NCBI RefSeq assembly: GCF_000367925.1
Contig: NZ_KB849164.1
Location: 1,080,653 to 1,144,652, forward strand
Direction of reading: 5' to 3'
Length of the DNA stretch: 64,000 bases
Source: Acinetobacter bohemicus ANC 3994
GTDB taxonomy: Bacteria; Pseudomonadota; Gammaproteobacteria; Pseudomonadales; Moraxellaceae
Shown: positions 44,906-53,753 of the stretch, piece after piece
How positions within the stretch are numbered: position 1 is the first letter of the stretch
Layout of the letters: every line of letters begins with the position of its first letter
The notes under the pieces: generated by a model
Told to the model about the DNA's origin: nothing
What the model saw: the letters and a program-made list of their open reading frames with translations, nothing else
The model's database searches: none
Translations under genes and position numbers: made by a program

Positions 44906-45394
44906 TTATTTTACCTCTGAATTCGTCAGATTCACTTTCGCAATACTGTCATTCAGCTTATTCATTAAATGAGCAAGGGTCACCATGTCATCAAATAAAA
45001 AGCCTTCGAAAGTTTGTTGATAAAAATCAGCAACTTTAAGTTGTAATTGTATCCATGCTTCTTGACCATTTTCAGTGAGCGCTACATTTTTAACCCGACG
45101 GTCCTGTGTATCGCTAACACGTTGAACTTCCCCATCGCGTTCAAGACGCTTTAATACGCCATCCAAACTTTGTCGACTTACCCCTAAATAATTGGTTAAG
45201 TCAGAAAAAGACATGCCAGTCTTGACTGATGGACGTGATAAAGCCCCCAAAACGGCCCAATGTATAGATGAAATACCTAATTCTTTCTGACATTGGCGAT
45301 CTAAAGTATTGCTGGCCTGAAATAAACGAAAAAAAAGTCGATTATGAATTGGAGCTACTGAATTCTGATAGACATTTTGGTCTACTTGACTCAT
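44906..45394 (-). CDS. MarR-family regulator
   Basis: A 162-residue regulator. The winged-helix domain is at about residues 40-115 (GISSIHWAVLGALSRPSVKTG, FSDLTNYLGVSRQSLDGVLKRLERDGEVQRVSDTQDRRVKNVALTENG), with the DxRxK/R wing visible as DTQDRRVK. MarR proteins next to aromatic-acid transporters often bind the aromatic or its CoA ester. It may control the downstream permease, but it is 660 bp away; autoregulation is suggested by short palindromes just upstream. Confidence 0.88.
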   Translation of the reverse strand: MSQVDQNVYQNSVAPIHNRLFFRLFQASNTLDRQCQKELGISSIHWAVLGALSRPSVKTGMSFSDLTNYLGVSRQSLDGVLKRLERDGEVQRVSDTQDRRVKNVALTENGQEAWIQLQLKVADFYQQTFEGFLFDDMVTLAHLMNKLNDSIAKVNLTNSEVK

Positions 45395-45429
45395 TTCTTA
45401 AAACCTATCGTCATTATTTAAATTAATAT

Positions 45430-45442
45430 TGCTTAATTAGCA
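45430..45442. promoter_or_regulatory. Candidate MarR autoregulatory palindrome
   Basis: TGCT-TAATT-AGCA lies 36 bp upstream of the MarR start. A related half-site (TGCTTAATTG) follows 30 bp further. Short AT-rich palindromes overlapping the promoter suit MarR operators; no other evidence. Confidence 0.35.
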
Positions 45443-45534
45443 TAGATAAACCAATACGCAAAGTGCTTAATTGATATTTAACAAATCAAGTATATTCATT
45501 TTTACTGTGCTGAATGCTGCTTAATGTGCATTTT

Positions 45535-47025
45535 TTAATAAATATCTCGTTGATAACGTTTGTTTTTCCTCAGCTGTTCTAGTTGTTCTGCACCTAAAAT
45601 ATTGATCAAAGTTTTCTCCACCTCTTGTGCCATTCCTTTTAAGCTACCGCAGACATAAATTGCAGCACCCGCTTCTATCCAATTTACAAGCTGTTCCGCT
45701 TTTTGTTGTAAAATATGCTGCACATAGACTTTTTCAGCTTGATCACGGGAAAAAGCATAGTCCACCTCGGGTAAGAAACCTTGTTCTTGCCACAGTCCAA
45801 TCTGCTGTTTATAAAGATGATCAAATTGCTGTTGACGTTCACCAAAAATAAGCCAGTTCTGCTGATTACCATGCTGTTGTCGTTGTGACAAATGAGCAAC
45901 TAAACCAGCAATACCGGTTCCATTACCAACCAAAATGAGCGGTTGTGGCGCTGCCTTTAAATGAAATGATGGATTAGAGCGAATTTTTGCAGCAATCATT
46001 TGCCCAATTACAGCATGTTCGGTTAACCAGCCGGAACCTAACCCAAGACCTGTTGCTGTTTTTTCCTGTCGCACCACCAATTCCACTATTTTTTGTTCAG
46101 GAATGCTGGCAATAGAATATTCACGTATCGCTAAATCAGCAAAGCCCAAAATCCAGTCTTGAAAGGATTCATTAGGGCGTTGCTTGGGTAATTGTCTTAA
46201 ATCTTTAAACTGCAATATCGCAACTAAATTTTCACTCACTGTTTGTTGCTGTACTGCTAAAAAGCACTGTATCTCTTTAAGTGAATTTCCACATTGAATT
46301 TCAAAAATATCCCCAGATGACCAGTTTATAGCATCGTCATAGGATAGCTGAATTTGGTAAATTGGATTGCCTTGACTGCCGCTATTGAGACAAGTTCGAT
46401 TTTTTAAAATCAATGTAGTCCAATCATGCTGTTGTTCTATTCGAGATAATTTCTGCGCGCTTAACTGTTCTAAGTGTTTGAGCCAGCAATCTAAATCTGT
46501 CTGTTTTAAATGATCGACACAGACCATTTCAAATAAAACTTGAGCATGGTGCTGCTGTAAATATTGATCTAAAACTTGCCCAAAATGACAAAAATGTGTG
46601 TAGCGCTTATCCCCTAAAGCTAAAATTGCATAAGACTGATGTGACAAATCTAAATTTGCATGGCAAAAGATCTGCTTGATTGCGGACTGTGCAGTATCAG
46701 GCGCATCACCCTCACCATAAGTACTGACACACCACAGAACTTGCTTGGCTTGGCACAATTGTTCTACTGTCAAATATTGCATATCGACAAGGCTGACCTT
46801 TTGCCCCACAGCTTGTAACTGTTGTGCCGTCTGCTGAGCAATATTCTCTGCTTGACCAGACTGAGTTGCAAAAACAATCAAATAATCATTTGGCTTGAAA
46901 GTCGCTAGCCGTTTTTGCTTACCATGACTTAAACGATTACTTAAAATTAGGTAAGCAATGATCACGACATAAAGCACTAGTAAAACCACTAATGCAATTA
47001 AAACGACAGCCACAGAATATGTCAT
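45535..47025 (-). CDS. Membrane-anchored flavodoxin/FNR-type flavoprotein reductase (CysJ-like)
   Basis: A 496-residue protein. An N-terminal membrane helix spans about residues 5-28. A flavodoxin domain (FMN) follows at about 48-190 (IVFATQSGQAENIAQQTAQQL, VSTYGEGDAPDTA, ILALGDKRYTHFCHFG). The FAD/NADPH reductase module spans about 200-496 (REYSIASIPEQ, LILVGNGTGIAGLVAHL, IYVCGSLKGMAQEV) and ends KRYQRDIY, like CysJ. It can move electrons from NAD(P)H through FAD and FMN. The absence of a sulfite-reductase hemoprotein and the position 13 bp after a PepSY gene indicate that it is the cytosolic electron donor of a membrane iron-reduction system (inference). Confidence 0.9.
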   Translation of the reverse strand: MTYSVAVVLIALVVLLVLYVVIIAYLILSNRLSHGKQKRLATFKPNDYLIVFATQSGQAENIAQQTAQQLQAVGQKVSLVDMQYLTVEQLCQAKQVLWCVSTYGEGDAPDTAQSAIKQIFCHANLDLSHQSYAILALGDKRYTHFCHFGQVLDQYLQQHHAQVLFEMVCVDHLKQTDLDCWLKHLEQLSAQKLSRIEQQHDWTTLILKNRTCLNSGSQGNPIYQIQLSYDDAINWSSGDIFEIQCGNSLKEIQCFLAVQQQTVSENLVAILQFKDLRQLPKQRPNESFQDWILGFADLAIREYSIASIPEQKIVELVVRQEKTATGLGLGSGWLTEHAVIGQMIAAKIRSNPSFHLKAAPQPLILVGNGTGIAGLVAHLSQRQQHGNQQNWLIFGERQQQFDHLYKQQIGLWQEQGFLPEVDYAFSRDQAEKVYVQHILQQKAEQLVNWIEAGAAIYVCGSLKGMAQEVEKTLINILGAEQLEQLRKNKRYQRDIY

Positions 47026-47038
47026 TAAATGATAGTAC

Positions 47039-47629
47039 CTATACCGCAGACCAAATCAGCAAAATAATCAACGCTAAACTTGCAGCGGTAAGCACAAGAT
47101 GAGTAACCAAGCGGGTTTTAATGCTTAAAAATAGAATGTAGCCGACTAAGGACAGTGCAATAACAATAATGGCGCTGATATCAATGAGCCAACTCCAAGC
47201 CAAACCTGAATTTTTACCTCGGTGTAAATCATTCAACATAGAAACTGTTGAAGCTGGTTTTTGGGTAATTTCCGTTTCACCCGTATCTGCCATGACCCAA
47301 ATATCTGTCGCACCAGCAGGACTTTCCAAGCGAATCATCACTTCATTGTCCATAACTTCACTGCTTTGATAACGTCCCACCACATTTTGCTGTTGGCGTA
47401 CATAATTCAAAATAGTATCGCTTGGGTTTTCTTGCTGCTTAATCGACTTTAAAACGGACTCAGGCAAAATCAATTGAGTGGTTTGTTCTGTTTTAGCCGG
47501 TTCAAACCACTCCGGATGATTTAACAATAATCCGGTCACAGAAAAAAACAGTAAAGTCAGAAATGCGAAAGCAGAAAGCCAGCCATGCACATAACGTGAA
47601 TGGCGGTAAAAATCACGACGTTGATACAC
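47039..47629 (-). CDS. Small PepSY-domain membrane protein
   Basis: A 196-residue inner-membrane protein. The PepSY-TM signature SRYVHGWLSAFAFLTLLFFSVTGLLLNHPEWF lies at the N-terminus. A periplasmic segment follows, with PAGATDIWVMADTGETEI and LHRGKNSG, and then two C-terminal helices (LIDISAIIVIALSLVGYILFL, VLTAASLALIILLIWSA). The GTG start at 47629 has AAGG eight bases upstream. It probably carries electrons through the membrane between the flavoprotein reductase and a periplasmic acceptor. Thr108 in AGAT is a conceivable FMN attachment site for the neighbouring ApbE enzyme, but the motif is weak. Confidence 0.85.
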   Translation of the reverse strand: MYQRRDFYRHSRYVHGWLSAFAFLTLLFFSVTGLLLNHPEWFEPAKTEQTTQLILPESVLKSIKQQENPSDTILNYVRQQQNVVGRYQSSEVMDNEVMIRLESPAGATDIWVMADTGETEITQKPASTVSMLNDLHRGKNSGLAWSWLIDISAIIVIALSLVGYILFLSIKTRLVTHLVLTAASLALIILLIWSAV

Positions 47630-47639
47630 GTATTTAGCC

Positions 47640-49199
47640 TTAGTTCACTTTCTGAAAATTGAGTTTGACTGCACCAATTTCTTTTTGTGCAGGCAATGTT
47701 TGGTTTGAACCTTTGGCTTTGACATCCAAATCAAAGGTTTGATAAGAATGTTCGCCATGCTCACGTGATGTTTCAATATGAATCAGATATTTTCCTGCTG
47801 CTACCGCTTTACCTGTTTCATCTTTACCATCCCAAGCCAACTTATACTGACCGGGCTGACGTGATGGTTTAGCCACAGCATCTAAGTTTGGCATTTGACG
47901 ACCATAACGGCGCCACCATACATAGTTGGAGTTAATCCATTTTTCATCTTTACCCCAAACTGCCAATGTACGGACAATTTGCTTATTGGCATCAGTCACC
48001 CATACTGAAACATAAGGTGCACGGTATTTTTCAACATTCATTTTAGGAATGGTCAGGTCAATCACGGCTTGATAGCTTGCTGGCCATTTAGCCGAAGATT
48101 GACTTGCTGCAACAGTGTGCATTTCTGCATTTTGCGGCATTTGAATTAAGCTGTTCCAGCCCGAACTTTGATGAACTTGCCCATCGATTAAAGTTACTTT
48201 CGCTTCATAACCAATAAGTGCCTCAATCAACGCTAAGCCTTCTGATGGGGTCATGGCAGCTAAAGCTGTGGCTAAAGCATCGGCATCTGCGGCACACGTT
48301 CCAACCACGACACACTGTTCAACTTGTTGTAAAGGCATGCCTGTTTTCGGGTCAAGCAAATGGCTTTGTCCCGCCAATGTACGATAGCCCTGTCCACTAA
48401 ATGCAATCGCTTGATCATTTAAGTTCAAGACTTGTTGTGGCGCGCTATTGTCATTATGTACAAAGGCATCTTGCACACCAATTTTCCAGCCCTCTTTTTG
48501 AGGTGCATTACCCCAAACACGGATGTCACCGCCAATATCAACCAACAAACCTTCAATGCTTGGTACGGCCTGACGTGCCGCAACCAATGCACGGTCAATA
48601 ATGTAACCTTTCGCATAGGCATCAGGTGCAAATTTCACTGCTGAATCGATTGCGATGCTGCGCTGTTCTGCATCTAATTTTACACTGTCAGCTTGCAACT
48701 GATTTAAAACCTGCGTACGGGTCGCTTCATCAAGTTTGACTACACCTTGTGATTGTTCCCATAAAGTAATGAGTTGCCCCAATCGTGCATCAAAAGCGCC
48801 ACAAGTTTTATCACGCCACGTTTCACAAGCTGCAATCACTTCAAAAAGTTCCGCCGAAACATTCGCCTGTTTATTGTTATTTAAAGCCGTAATTTCACTG
48901 TCATCACGCCAAGTTGATAACACCTGATCTAACTGGCTAATTTCTTTTTCAATGGCATCCACAGCACGTTTAGCTTCTTGTTTAGAAGCCCCTTGAACCA
49001 CCACATCTAAAGACGTACCCAATATATGATCACGATGAAAACGATGCGTTTGTGTCGCAATCTGTTCTGATTGTTCTATTTTTTCACTTTGCTCAGCGGC
49101 ATTTGCGTGAAAAGGAGAAATCAGTGCCAACGCCATAACCAATGGTGAAAGACGAAATGCCTTACGAATAGGATAAAAATTTCTAACAGCAGCTGACAT
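47640..49199 (-). CDS. FAD:protein FMN transferase (ApbE) fused to DUF2271
   Basis: A 519-residue exported fusion. A signal peptide covers residues 1-34 (LVMALALISPFHANA). The ApbE domain spans about 50-345, with STWRDDSEITALNN, DAYAKGYIIDRAL, LVDIGGDIRVWG, SGQGYRTLAGQSHLLDPKTGMPL and AADADALATALAAM, which are the FAD/Mg-binding landmarks. Residues about 365-519 form a beta-rich DUF2271-type domain (YVSVWVTDANKQIVRTLAVWGKD, YVWWRRYGRQMP, YKLAWDGKDETGKAVAAGKYLIHIE). ApbE enzymes attach FMN to Thr/Ser of extracytoplasmic redox proteins. It is the first gene of a leftward three-gene operon under a Fur box. An upstream CCGGAG supports the start. Confidence 0.9.
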   Translation of the reverse strand: MSAAVRNFYPIRKAFRLSPLVMALALISPFHANAAEQSEKIEQSEQIATQTHRFHRDHILGTSLDVVVQGASKQEAKRAVDAIEKEISQLDQVLSTWRDDSEITALNNNKQANVSAELFEVIAACETWRDKTCGAFDARLGQLITLWEQSQGVVKLDEATRTQVLNQLQADSVKLDAEQRSIAIDSAVKFAPDAYAKGYIIDRALVAARQAVPSIEGLLVDIGGDIRVWGNAPQKEGWKIGVQDAFVHNDNSAPQQVLNLNDQAIAFSGQGYRTLAGQSHLLDPKTGMPLQQVEQCVVVGTCAADADALATALAAMTPSEGLALIEALIGYEAKVTLIDGQVHQSSGWNSLIQMPQNAEMHTVAASQSSAKWPASYQAVIDLTIPKMNVEKYRAPYVSVWVTDANKQIVRTLAVWGKDEKWINSNYVWWRRYGRQMPNLDAVAKPSRQPGQYKLAWDGKDETGKAVAAGKYLIHIETSREHGEHSYQTFDLDVKAKGSNQTLPAQKEIGAVKLNFQKVN

Positions 49200-49234
49200 G
49201 CTGATTCTCCGGAATATTTTTAATGAATTTTATT

Positions 49235-49253
49235 GATAATGATAGTAGTTATC
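49235..49253. promoter_or_regulatory. Fur box between ApbE-DUF2271 and DUF4198 genes
   Basis: GATAATGATAGTAGTTATC matches the Fur consensus GATAATGATAATCATTATC at 16 of 19 positions. It lies centrally in the 104-bp divergent region, 35 bp from one start codon and 50 bp from the other, so both sides are probably iron-repressed. Confidence 0.8.
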
Positions 49254-49303
49254 AAGTAGATTACGTTCATTCTATTAAATAAAGTTGATCTGGAGTCCAA
49301 ACA

Positions 49304-50188
49304 ATGAAGCATTGGTTCAAAATTGCTTTACTCACGTCATTACCTGTACTTAGTCATGCACATACCATGAGCCCGTTTCTGCTTCCTGAAGTGTTTGACA
49401 CCAAAGCAGCACAAAGCATTAGTTTCCAGAGCGGCATCACGATAGAAAAATTCTTTGTTGCGGGAAATAACTTTAAAACCACTTATGTCATTACTGAACC
49501 TGATGGTCAACAAAAACCAATAAATGCAGCAGCAGCATTAAAACGCTTTAACATCGCAGAATTTGATTTACCTAAAGAAGGGACTTACCGTATCCGCACA
49601 CAAGATGCCGTGGGTAATAATGGTAAATATGCATTGGTTGATGGTCGTTGGTTACGTGTTCGCCCAGCCCGTGCTGCAATGCCAATGCAAGCGCCTGCTG
49701 ATAAACCTGCTGAAACAGCCAAAGCACCGGTCAATGCTCAACCACCACGCGTGATTGCAGCCGATCAAGTTCCTGCAAATGCACAAACGCTTGAAGTGAC
49801 CAATCATTTTATTGCTGAAAGTTATGTCACTAAGGGCAAACCTACTGCTATTCCAACAGCAAGTAAAAAAGGCTTTGAGTTCACATTATTAACTCATCCA
49901 AACGAATTATATGCAGGTGAATCACTTAAAGCTCAGGTGTTGATGAATGGGAAACCTGTTCCAAACCTTGAAGTCGATGTATTTAAAGGTGCAGGTAGTT
50001 ATGAGCCAAATGCCAAACGCGAACAGCCGCATGTCAAAACCAATGCTAAAGGTGAAGTGGAAATTAAATTCGATCAAGCAGGTATTTATTTAATTACCAC
50101 GGCTTACCCAGAAGCAAATCCTGATGCGACAAAAAAACCGGCAACTGAAAACTTTACTTATGGCTTAACGGTAGAAGTCACAGAATAA
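49304..50188 (+). CDS. Periplasmic DUF4198-family protein
   Basis: A 294-residue exported protein with a signal peptide (MKHWFKIALLTSLPVLSHA, residues 1-19) and a beta-sandwich typical of DUF4198 (HTMSPFLLPEVFDTKAAQSISFQSGITIEKFF, PNELYAGESLKAQVLMNGKPVPNLEVDVFKGA, TNAKGEVEIKFDQAGIYLITTAYPE). A Pro/Ala-rich linker is in the middle. The related domain occurs in nickel/cobalt and iron/heme uptake loci; binding of a metal complex is plausible. The His after the signal cleavage site (HAHT) could be a metal ligand. GGAG is nine bases upstream. A structured repeat starts directly after the stop. Confidence 0.82.
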   Translation: MKHWFKIALLTSLPVLSHAHTMSPFLLPEVFDTKAAQSISFQSGITIEKFFVAGNNFKTTYVITEPDGQQKPINAAAALKRFNIAEFDLPKEGTYRIRTQDAVGNNGKYALVDGRWLRVRPARAAMPMQAPADKPAETAKAPVNAQPPRVIAADQVPANAQTLEVTNHFIAESYVTKGKPTAIPTASKKGFEFTLLTHPNELYAGESLKAQVLMNGKPVPNLEVDVFKGAGSYEPNAKREQPHVKTNAKGEVEIKFDQAGIYLITTAYPEANPDATKKPATENFTYGLTVEVTE

Positions 50189-50370
50189 TAGGCTTCTTTC
50201 ATAAGTTATTTTTTTTAATCAATACAAGTAGTTCGTAAAGCCAAAATTAAAAATAAATTTTGGCAGGTGTTAGATTGATGGGTGTGGCATCCATGCCACA
50301 CGTTTCCCATCCTTGCGCTGCATTTTAAAGCAGTGCTTAAAACTGGCTCAGGATGTCGTGTATGGGAAAC
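50189..50370 (+). repeat. ~180-bp structured intergenic repeat, copy B
   Basis: It starts at the base after the DUF4198 stop and aligns with 42305-42484. Landmarks are CTTCTTTCATAAGT, the perfect hairpin GTGTGGCAT-cc-ATGCCACAC (50282-50301), arms GTTTCCCAT and ATGGGAAAC, and an inner GCGCTGC/GCAGTGC hairpin. The two copies keep the pairing through G-U wobble, as in a structured RNA or non-autonomous element. Confidence 0.85.
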
Positions 50371-50578
50371 AAAAGGTTTTTCTTGCGGACTCAAAATATA
50401 TTTTGAGATCCTCATTTTGACCTTTCAAAAGTAAAGCTAATGCCTACGCAAAGGTATAAAAATTGAAACATTCAAATGAGGCAGTGCTGATTTTAAAAAA
50501 TAGAATATTGAATATTTTTTGATTTATGCAAGTTATCTAATTTTTATGCATAGATAAAATCTAAAAGATAATTCATAT

Positions 50579-50610
50579 AAAAAGCCTCTATTTGAAAATA
50601 GAGGCTTTTT
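50579..50610. terminator. Bidirectional terminator after the DcaP-type porin
   Basis: AAAAAGCCTCTATTT-ga-AAATAGAGGCTTTTT, a perfect 15-bp stem with A/T tails in both directions. It lies 20 bp after the porin stop (leftward). The stretch 50371-50578 holds nothing else I recognise. Confidence 0.92.
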
Positions 50611-50629
50611 GTTTAGCAATTAAAAAATA

Positions 50630-51970
50630 TTAAAAGTTATAAATGGCAACTGCATTTACACGATTATCTTCACCTGTCTTACTACCATTTGGTGCAGCAG
50701 CAAAAGCTTCACGTTCACCATAGACATATTCAAGACCAAAACTTAAAGGTTTGGTTGGGCTATAAAAAACATTTGCCCAAGCTTGCCATAAGTCTTTATT
50801 GGCTTTCGTTTTATCCGCTAATGCATTGATATAGGCTGGGTCTTCATCAAAAGTCATATAACCATAACCGACAGTACCACGCAGTTTTTCATTAAACTGC
50901 TGAGTAAGACCGACAGTAATCGAATCAAATTCATTTTGAGCAGCAATACGGCTATTTACTGTAATTGCCCCATTATTAAGATTAGTAACCGCTACACCAC
51001 TGTTGGCAAAGGAAACAAAACTGCTGTCGCCTTTCACATGGTAGTAGTCTGCTTTTAACGTTGTTCCCGGAACCATTTCATATTTAGCCCCTAAACCGAC
51101 ACCCCATGCCATTTCTTCATCATTATTGACACGTTTTTCATGCCCCATGGCACGTGCACTGACATTAAAGTTGTTGGCAAACTGATGATTTAAACGCGCA
51201 GTTAAAGCAGGTAGACGTTGCATAATTGAAGCATCTTTCGGGTCTTCAAGCGCCATAACCAGATTGGTTTGTGGGGTAAATTTAGTGGTATGACGTACCT
51301 GTGCAGTACGTTTCACAGCTCCACCCACATAGGCCAATGCATCTATGGTTTCAGGCATATAATCAGGCACTGCAAAGTTGGACCAAGTTTGACCAATGAG
51401 CCAGTCGGCATAGGTTAAGTAAGCATGACGGATACGTAAATTATCAAGGCTTGCTCCCCCCAGAAAATCCACCTCAATTTTACCCTTTACGTCTTGATCA
51501 GCCACTTGGCTTTTAAAATCAACACCTAAACGGGTAGCAGCCAATGTCGATTTTAAGCGATCACTGTTTTCAGCATTTCCTTTCAGTGGCACCGAATTAA
51601 TTTGATTGTATGGCATATTAACATTACCGCCACCTTCAGATTGATAAGAGGCATCTAAACGAACATTTCCGTAAAAATTAAGCTCGGCACCTTTGGCAGT
51701 TTTTGCTACAGGTGCTGCTATAGCCACAGGTGCTGGACGTTGAATCGCTGCAATAGCCGTTGCAGTCTGCGCTGTCTGTACTTTTTGTTGTTCAATAAGC
51801 TCACGTAAAGCTTGGACTTCTTGTCTTAGCTGTTCAACTTCTTGACTCTGCTTGCTTGGTAGTTGGGTTTGCGCTTGAGTTGATAAGCTCATACCGCCCA
51901 TACTTAAAGCAATCATGCTCATCATAAGGTTACGTTTTACTGTTGGTTGGTTTAATTGCGTGGTGTTCAT
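50630..51970 (-). CDS. DcaP-like trimeric outer-membrane porin
   Basis: A 446-residue porin. The signal peptide ends near residue 34 (SMIALSMGGMSLSTQA). An N-terminal coiled-coil (QEVEQLRQEVQALRELIEQQKVQ, residues ~43-66) and an Ala/Pro linker precede the barrel, which begins KGAELNFYGNVRLDASYQ and ends in VNAVAIYNF with terminal Phe. This is the architecture of Acinetobacter DcaP porins, which pass dicarboxylic and aromatic acids. It lies 120 bp downstream of the benK-like gene, so it is probably the outer-membrane entry for benzoate. ATG 51970 gives a proper signal peptide. Confidence 0.88.
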   Translation of the reverse strand: MNTTQLNQPTVKRNLMMSMIALSMGGMSLSTQAQTQLPSKQSQEVEQLRQEVQALRELIEQQKVQTAQTATAIAAIQRPAPVAIAAPVAKTAKGAELNFYGNVRLDASYQSEGGGNVNMPYNQINSVPLKGNAENSDRLKSTLAATRLGVDFKSQVADQDVKGKIEVDFLGGASLDNLRIRHAYLTYADWLIGQTWSNFAVPDYMPETIDALAYVGGAVKRTAQVRHTTKFTPQTNLVMALEDPKDASIMQRLPALTARLNHQFANNFNVSARAMGHEKRVNNDEEMAWGVGLGAKYEMVPGTTLKADYYHVKGDSSFVSFANSGVAVTNLNNGAITVNSRIAAQNEFDSITVGLTQQFNEKLRGTVGYGYMTFDEDPAYINALADKTKANKDLWQAWANVFYSPTKPLSFGLEYVYGEREAFAAAPNGSKTGEDNRVNAVAIYNF

Positions 51971-52030
51971 CCTAAACTCACTTATGATTATATTCGACAA
52001 TATTTATGATTGTTCAACAAGATTCTAGCA

Positions 52031-52061
52031 ATAGATCACCAGTGCTACGATGGCGATCTAT
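52031..52061 (-). other. Hairpin between the benK-like and porin genes
   Basis: ATAGATC and GATCTAT pair around a 17-base loop that extends the stem with CCA/TGG. With no T-run it is not a terminator; it may stabilise or process the permease-porin transcript. Confidence 0.5.
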
Positions 52062-52090
52062 ATCACCTAGACTATTGTCTATATTGAAAA

Positions 52091-53464
52091 TTACTGCGTC
52101 ACTTTGCTTTCTACTGTTGGCGTTTGAATACTATGCTGTACACGGGTTTGACCATCGACAGAAGCTTTTAAATTTACCAAGAAGATAGCAATCGCTGCCA
52201 ATACACCAGGAATGGCGATGACCAAAAAGTTCATTTGATGCGGAAGTTCAAAGGTTAATAAAGCACCTGTCAGAACCGGTCCAACAATTGCACCGATACG
52301 ACCAATACCTGAAGCCCAGCCCATACCTGTAGAACGAACGGCTGTTGGATAAAACTGTGCAACAAAAGTATAAAGTAAGATTTGCGAGCCAATTGTTGCG
52401 GCACCAGCAACGGCAATAAGGGTATAAAGCACAGCTTGCGGACTATTGAAACCCAGTAAAATAAGCGCAATCGCACCAACCGTAAACATAGTCGTAAGCA
52501 CTGGTTTTAAATGGAATTTATCTGCTAGAACTCCACCACCAATCGCGCCAATCATCCCGCCAATATTCAGTGCGAATAGGAACATTAAGCTTGCACCTAA
52601 CGAATAGCCTGCTTGAATCATGAGTTTTGGTAACCAGCTTCCCAATGCGTACACCATAAGCAAGCACATAAAGAATGCAGCCCAGAACATTAAGGTACTA
52701 AACGTACGACCTTGCTGAAATAAAGCACGTAGCGGTGCATCATCACCCACAGTTGCTTCATTTAAAACAAATGTTGTTTCCGCAGTCAGTTTTTGTTCTG
52801 GTGCAATTTTTTGCACAATTGCACGTGTCTGTTCTGTTTCACCCTTTTTGGTTAAGAACATCAATGATTCTGGTAAGAATTTCCAAATGATTGGTAAGGT
52901 AAATAATGGAATGCTGGCAATGTAGAACATGATTTTCCAGCCATAAGTCGGTACTAACCAAGCACCCAATAATGCTGAAGCCATCCCACCAATGGCATAA
53001 CCACTAAACATAATGGCAACCAAAGTACTGCGAATGCGTTTAGGTGCATATTCAGTCATTAAGGCCACGACGTTTGGCATGACCCCACCAATGCCTAAAC
53101 CTGCTAGAAATCTTAAAGTTCCAAATTCAGTTGGTGTGGTTGCAAACGCGCCTAAAAAAGTAAAGCCACTGAAAATTGCAATACAAATCATGATGGTCTT
53201 TTTACGACCCAGTTTGTCTGAAAGTGTACCAAAACTCATGGCACCAAACATCATGCCAAACAATGCTGTACTGGCAAGCAATCCGGCTTGTACTGTCGTT
53301 AACGCCCACTCTTGCATGAGAATCGGTAAAACTACGCCATAAATGACTAAATCATAACCGTCAAAAATAATAATCATTAAACACCAAATAAGTACGCCCC
53401 AATGAAAAGGAGTAAATTTGGCTTCATCCACTAAAGTATTGATGTTCAGTTTATTGGTATTCAC
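52091..53464 (-). CDS. benK: MFS benzoate/aromatic acid transporter, BenK-like
   Basis: A 457-residue AAHS-family symporter with about twelve helices. It carries the signature IIIFDGYDLVIYGVVLPI in helix 1, GTLSDKLGRKKTIMI in loop 2 and AGLGIGGVMPNVVALMTEYAPKRIRS. It is highly similar in type to benzoate permease BenK and is adjacent to the LysR-cat-ben cluster. The start is probably the GTG at 53464 (MNTNKLNI), which has CAGGAG seven bases upstream; the ATG at 53479 or 53530 would place this site inside the gene. It shares length and residues with the permease at 42869-44242. Confidence 0.85.
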   Translation of the reverse strand: MNTNKLNINTLVDEAKFTPFHWGVLIWCLMIIIFDGYDLVIYGVVLPILMQEWALTTVQAGLLASTALFGMMFGAMSFGTLSDKLGRKKTIMICIAIFSGFTFLGAFATTPTEFGTLRFLAGLGIGGVMPNVVALMTEYAPKRIRSTLVAIMFSGYAIGGMASALLGAWLVPTYGWKIMFYIASIPLFTLPIIWKFLPESLMFLTKKGETEQTRAIVQKIAPEQKLTAETTFVLNEATVGDDAPLRALFQQGRTFSTLMFWAAFFMCLLMVYALGSWLPKLMIQAGYSLGASLMFLFALNIGGMIGAIGGGVLADKFHLKPVLTTMFTVGAIALILLGFNSPQAVLYTLIAVAGAATIGSQILLYTFVAQFYPTAVRSTGMGWASGIGRIGAIVGPVLTGALLTFELPHQMNFLVIAIPGVLAAIAIFLVNLKASVDGQTRVQHSIQTPTVESKVTQ

Positions 53465-53640
53465 TTTGCGCTCCTGCATATGAATCTTTCGATTGAGCAA
53501 AGAATGGGGCAAAGCATTTTTTTTGTCCAAAACCGATTACATATATATTCATACCTTAAAAGTTCGTGTTTAATTTTCTAATTAGAAAAACAATACTTTA
53601 AAAATATCAAACAAATAAAATCGAGCTTTATTTGCTCTAA

Positions 53641-53690
53641 AAAAAAGACCTGTTCATCAAATCATGCGACTTGATGAACAGGTCTTTTTT
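53641..53690 (-). terminator. Terminator of the LysR gene
   Basis: AAAAAAGACCTGTTCATCAA pairs perfectly over 20 bp with its complement around a 10-base loop, followed leftward by T. It lies 64 bp after the LysR stop and separates it from benK. Confidence 0.92.
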
Positions 53691-53753
53691 AAAAATTATG
53701 GTTTCAACTTGCTGACTATCGGCCTAAAACTGAGCGAGCATTTCCTTCTGTTT

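Noticed and set aside
45535..47025. Sulfite reductase flavoprotein subunit (cysJ)
   Set aside because: The domains match, but it has a membrane anchor, no hemoprotein partner and PepSY/ApbE neighbours, so sulfite reduction is unlikely.
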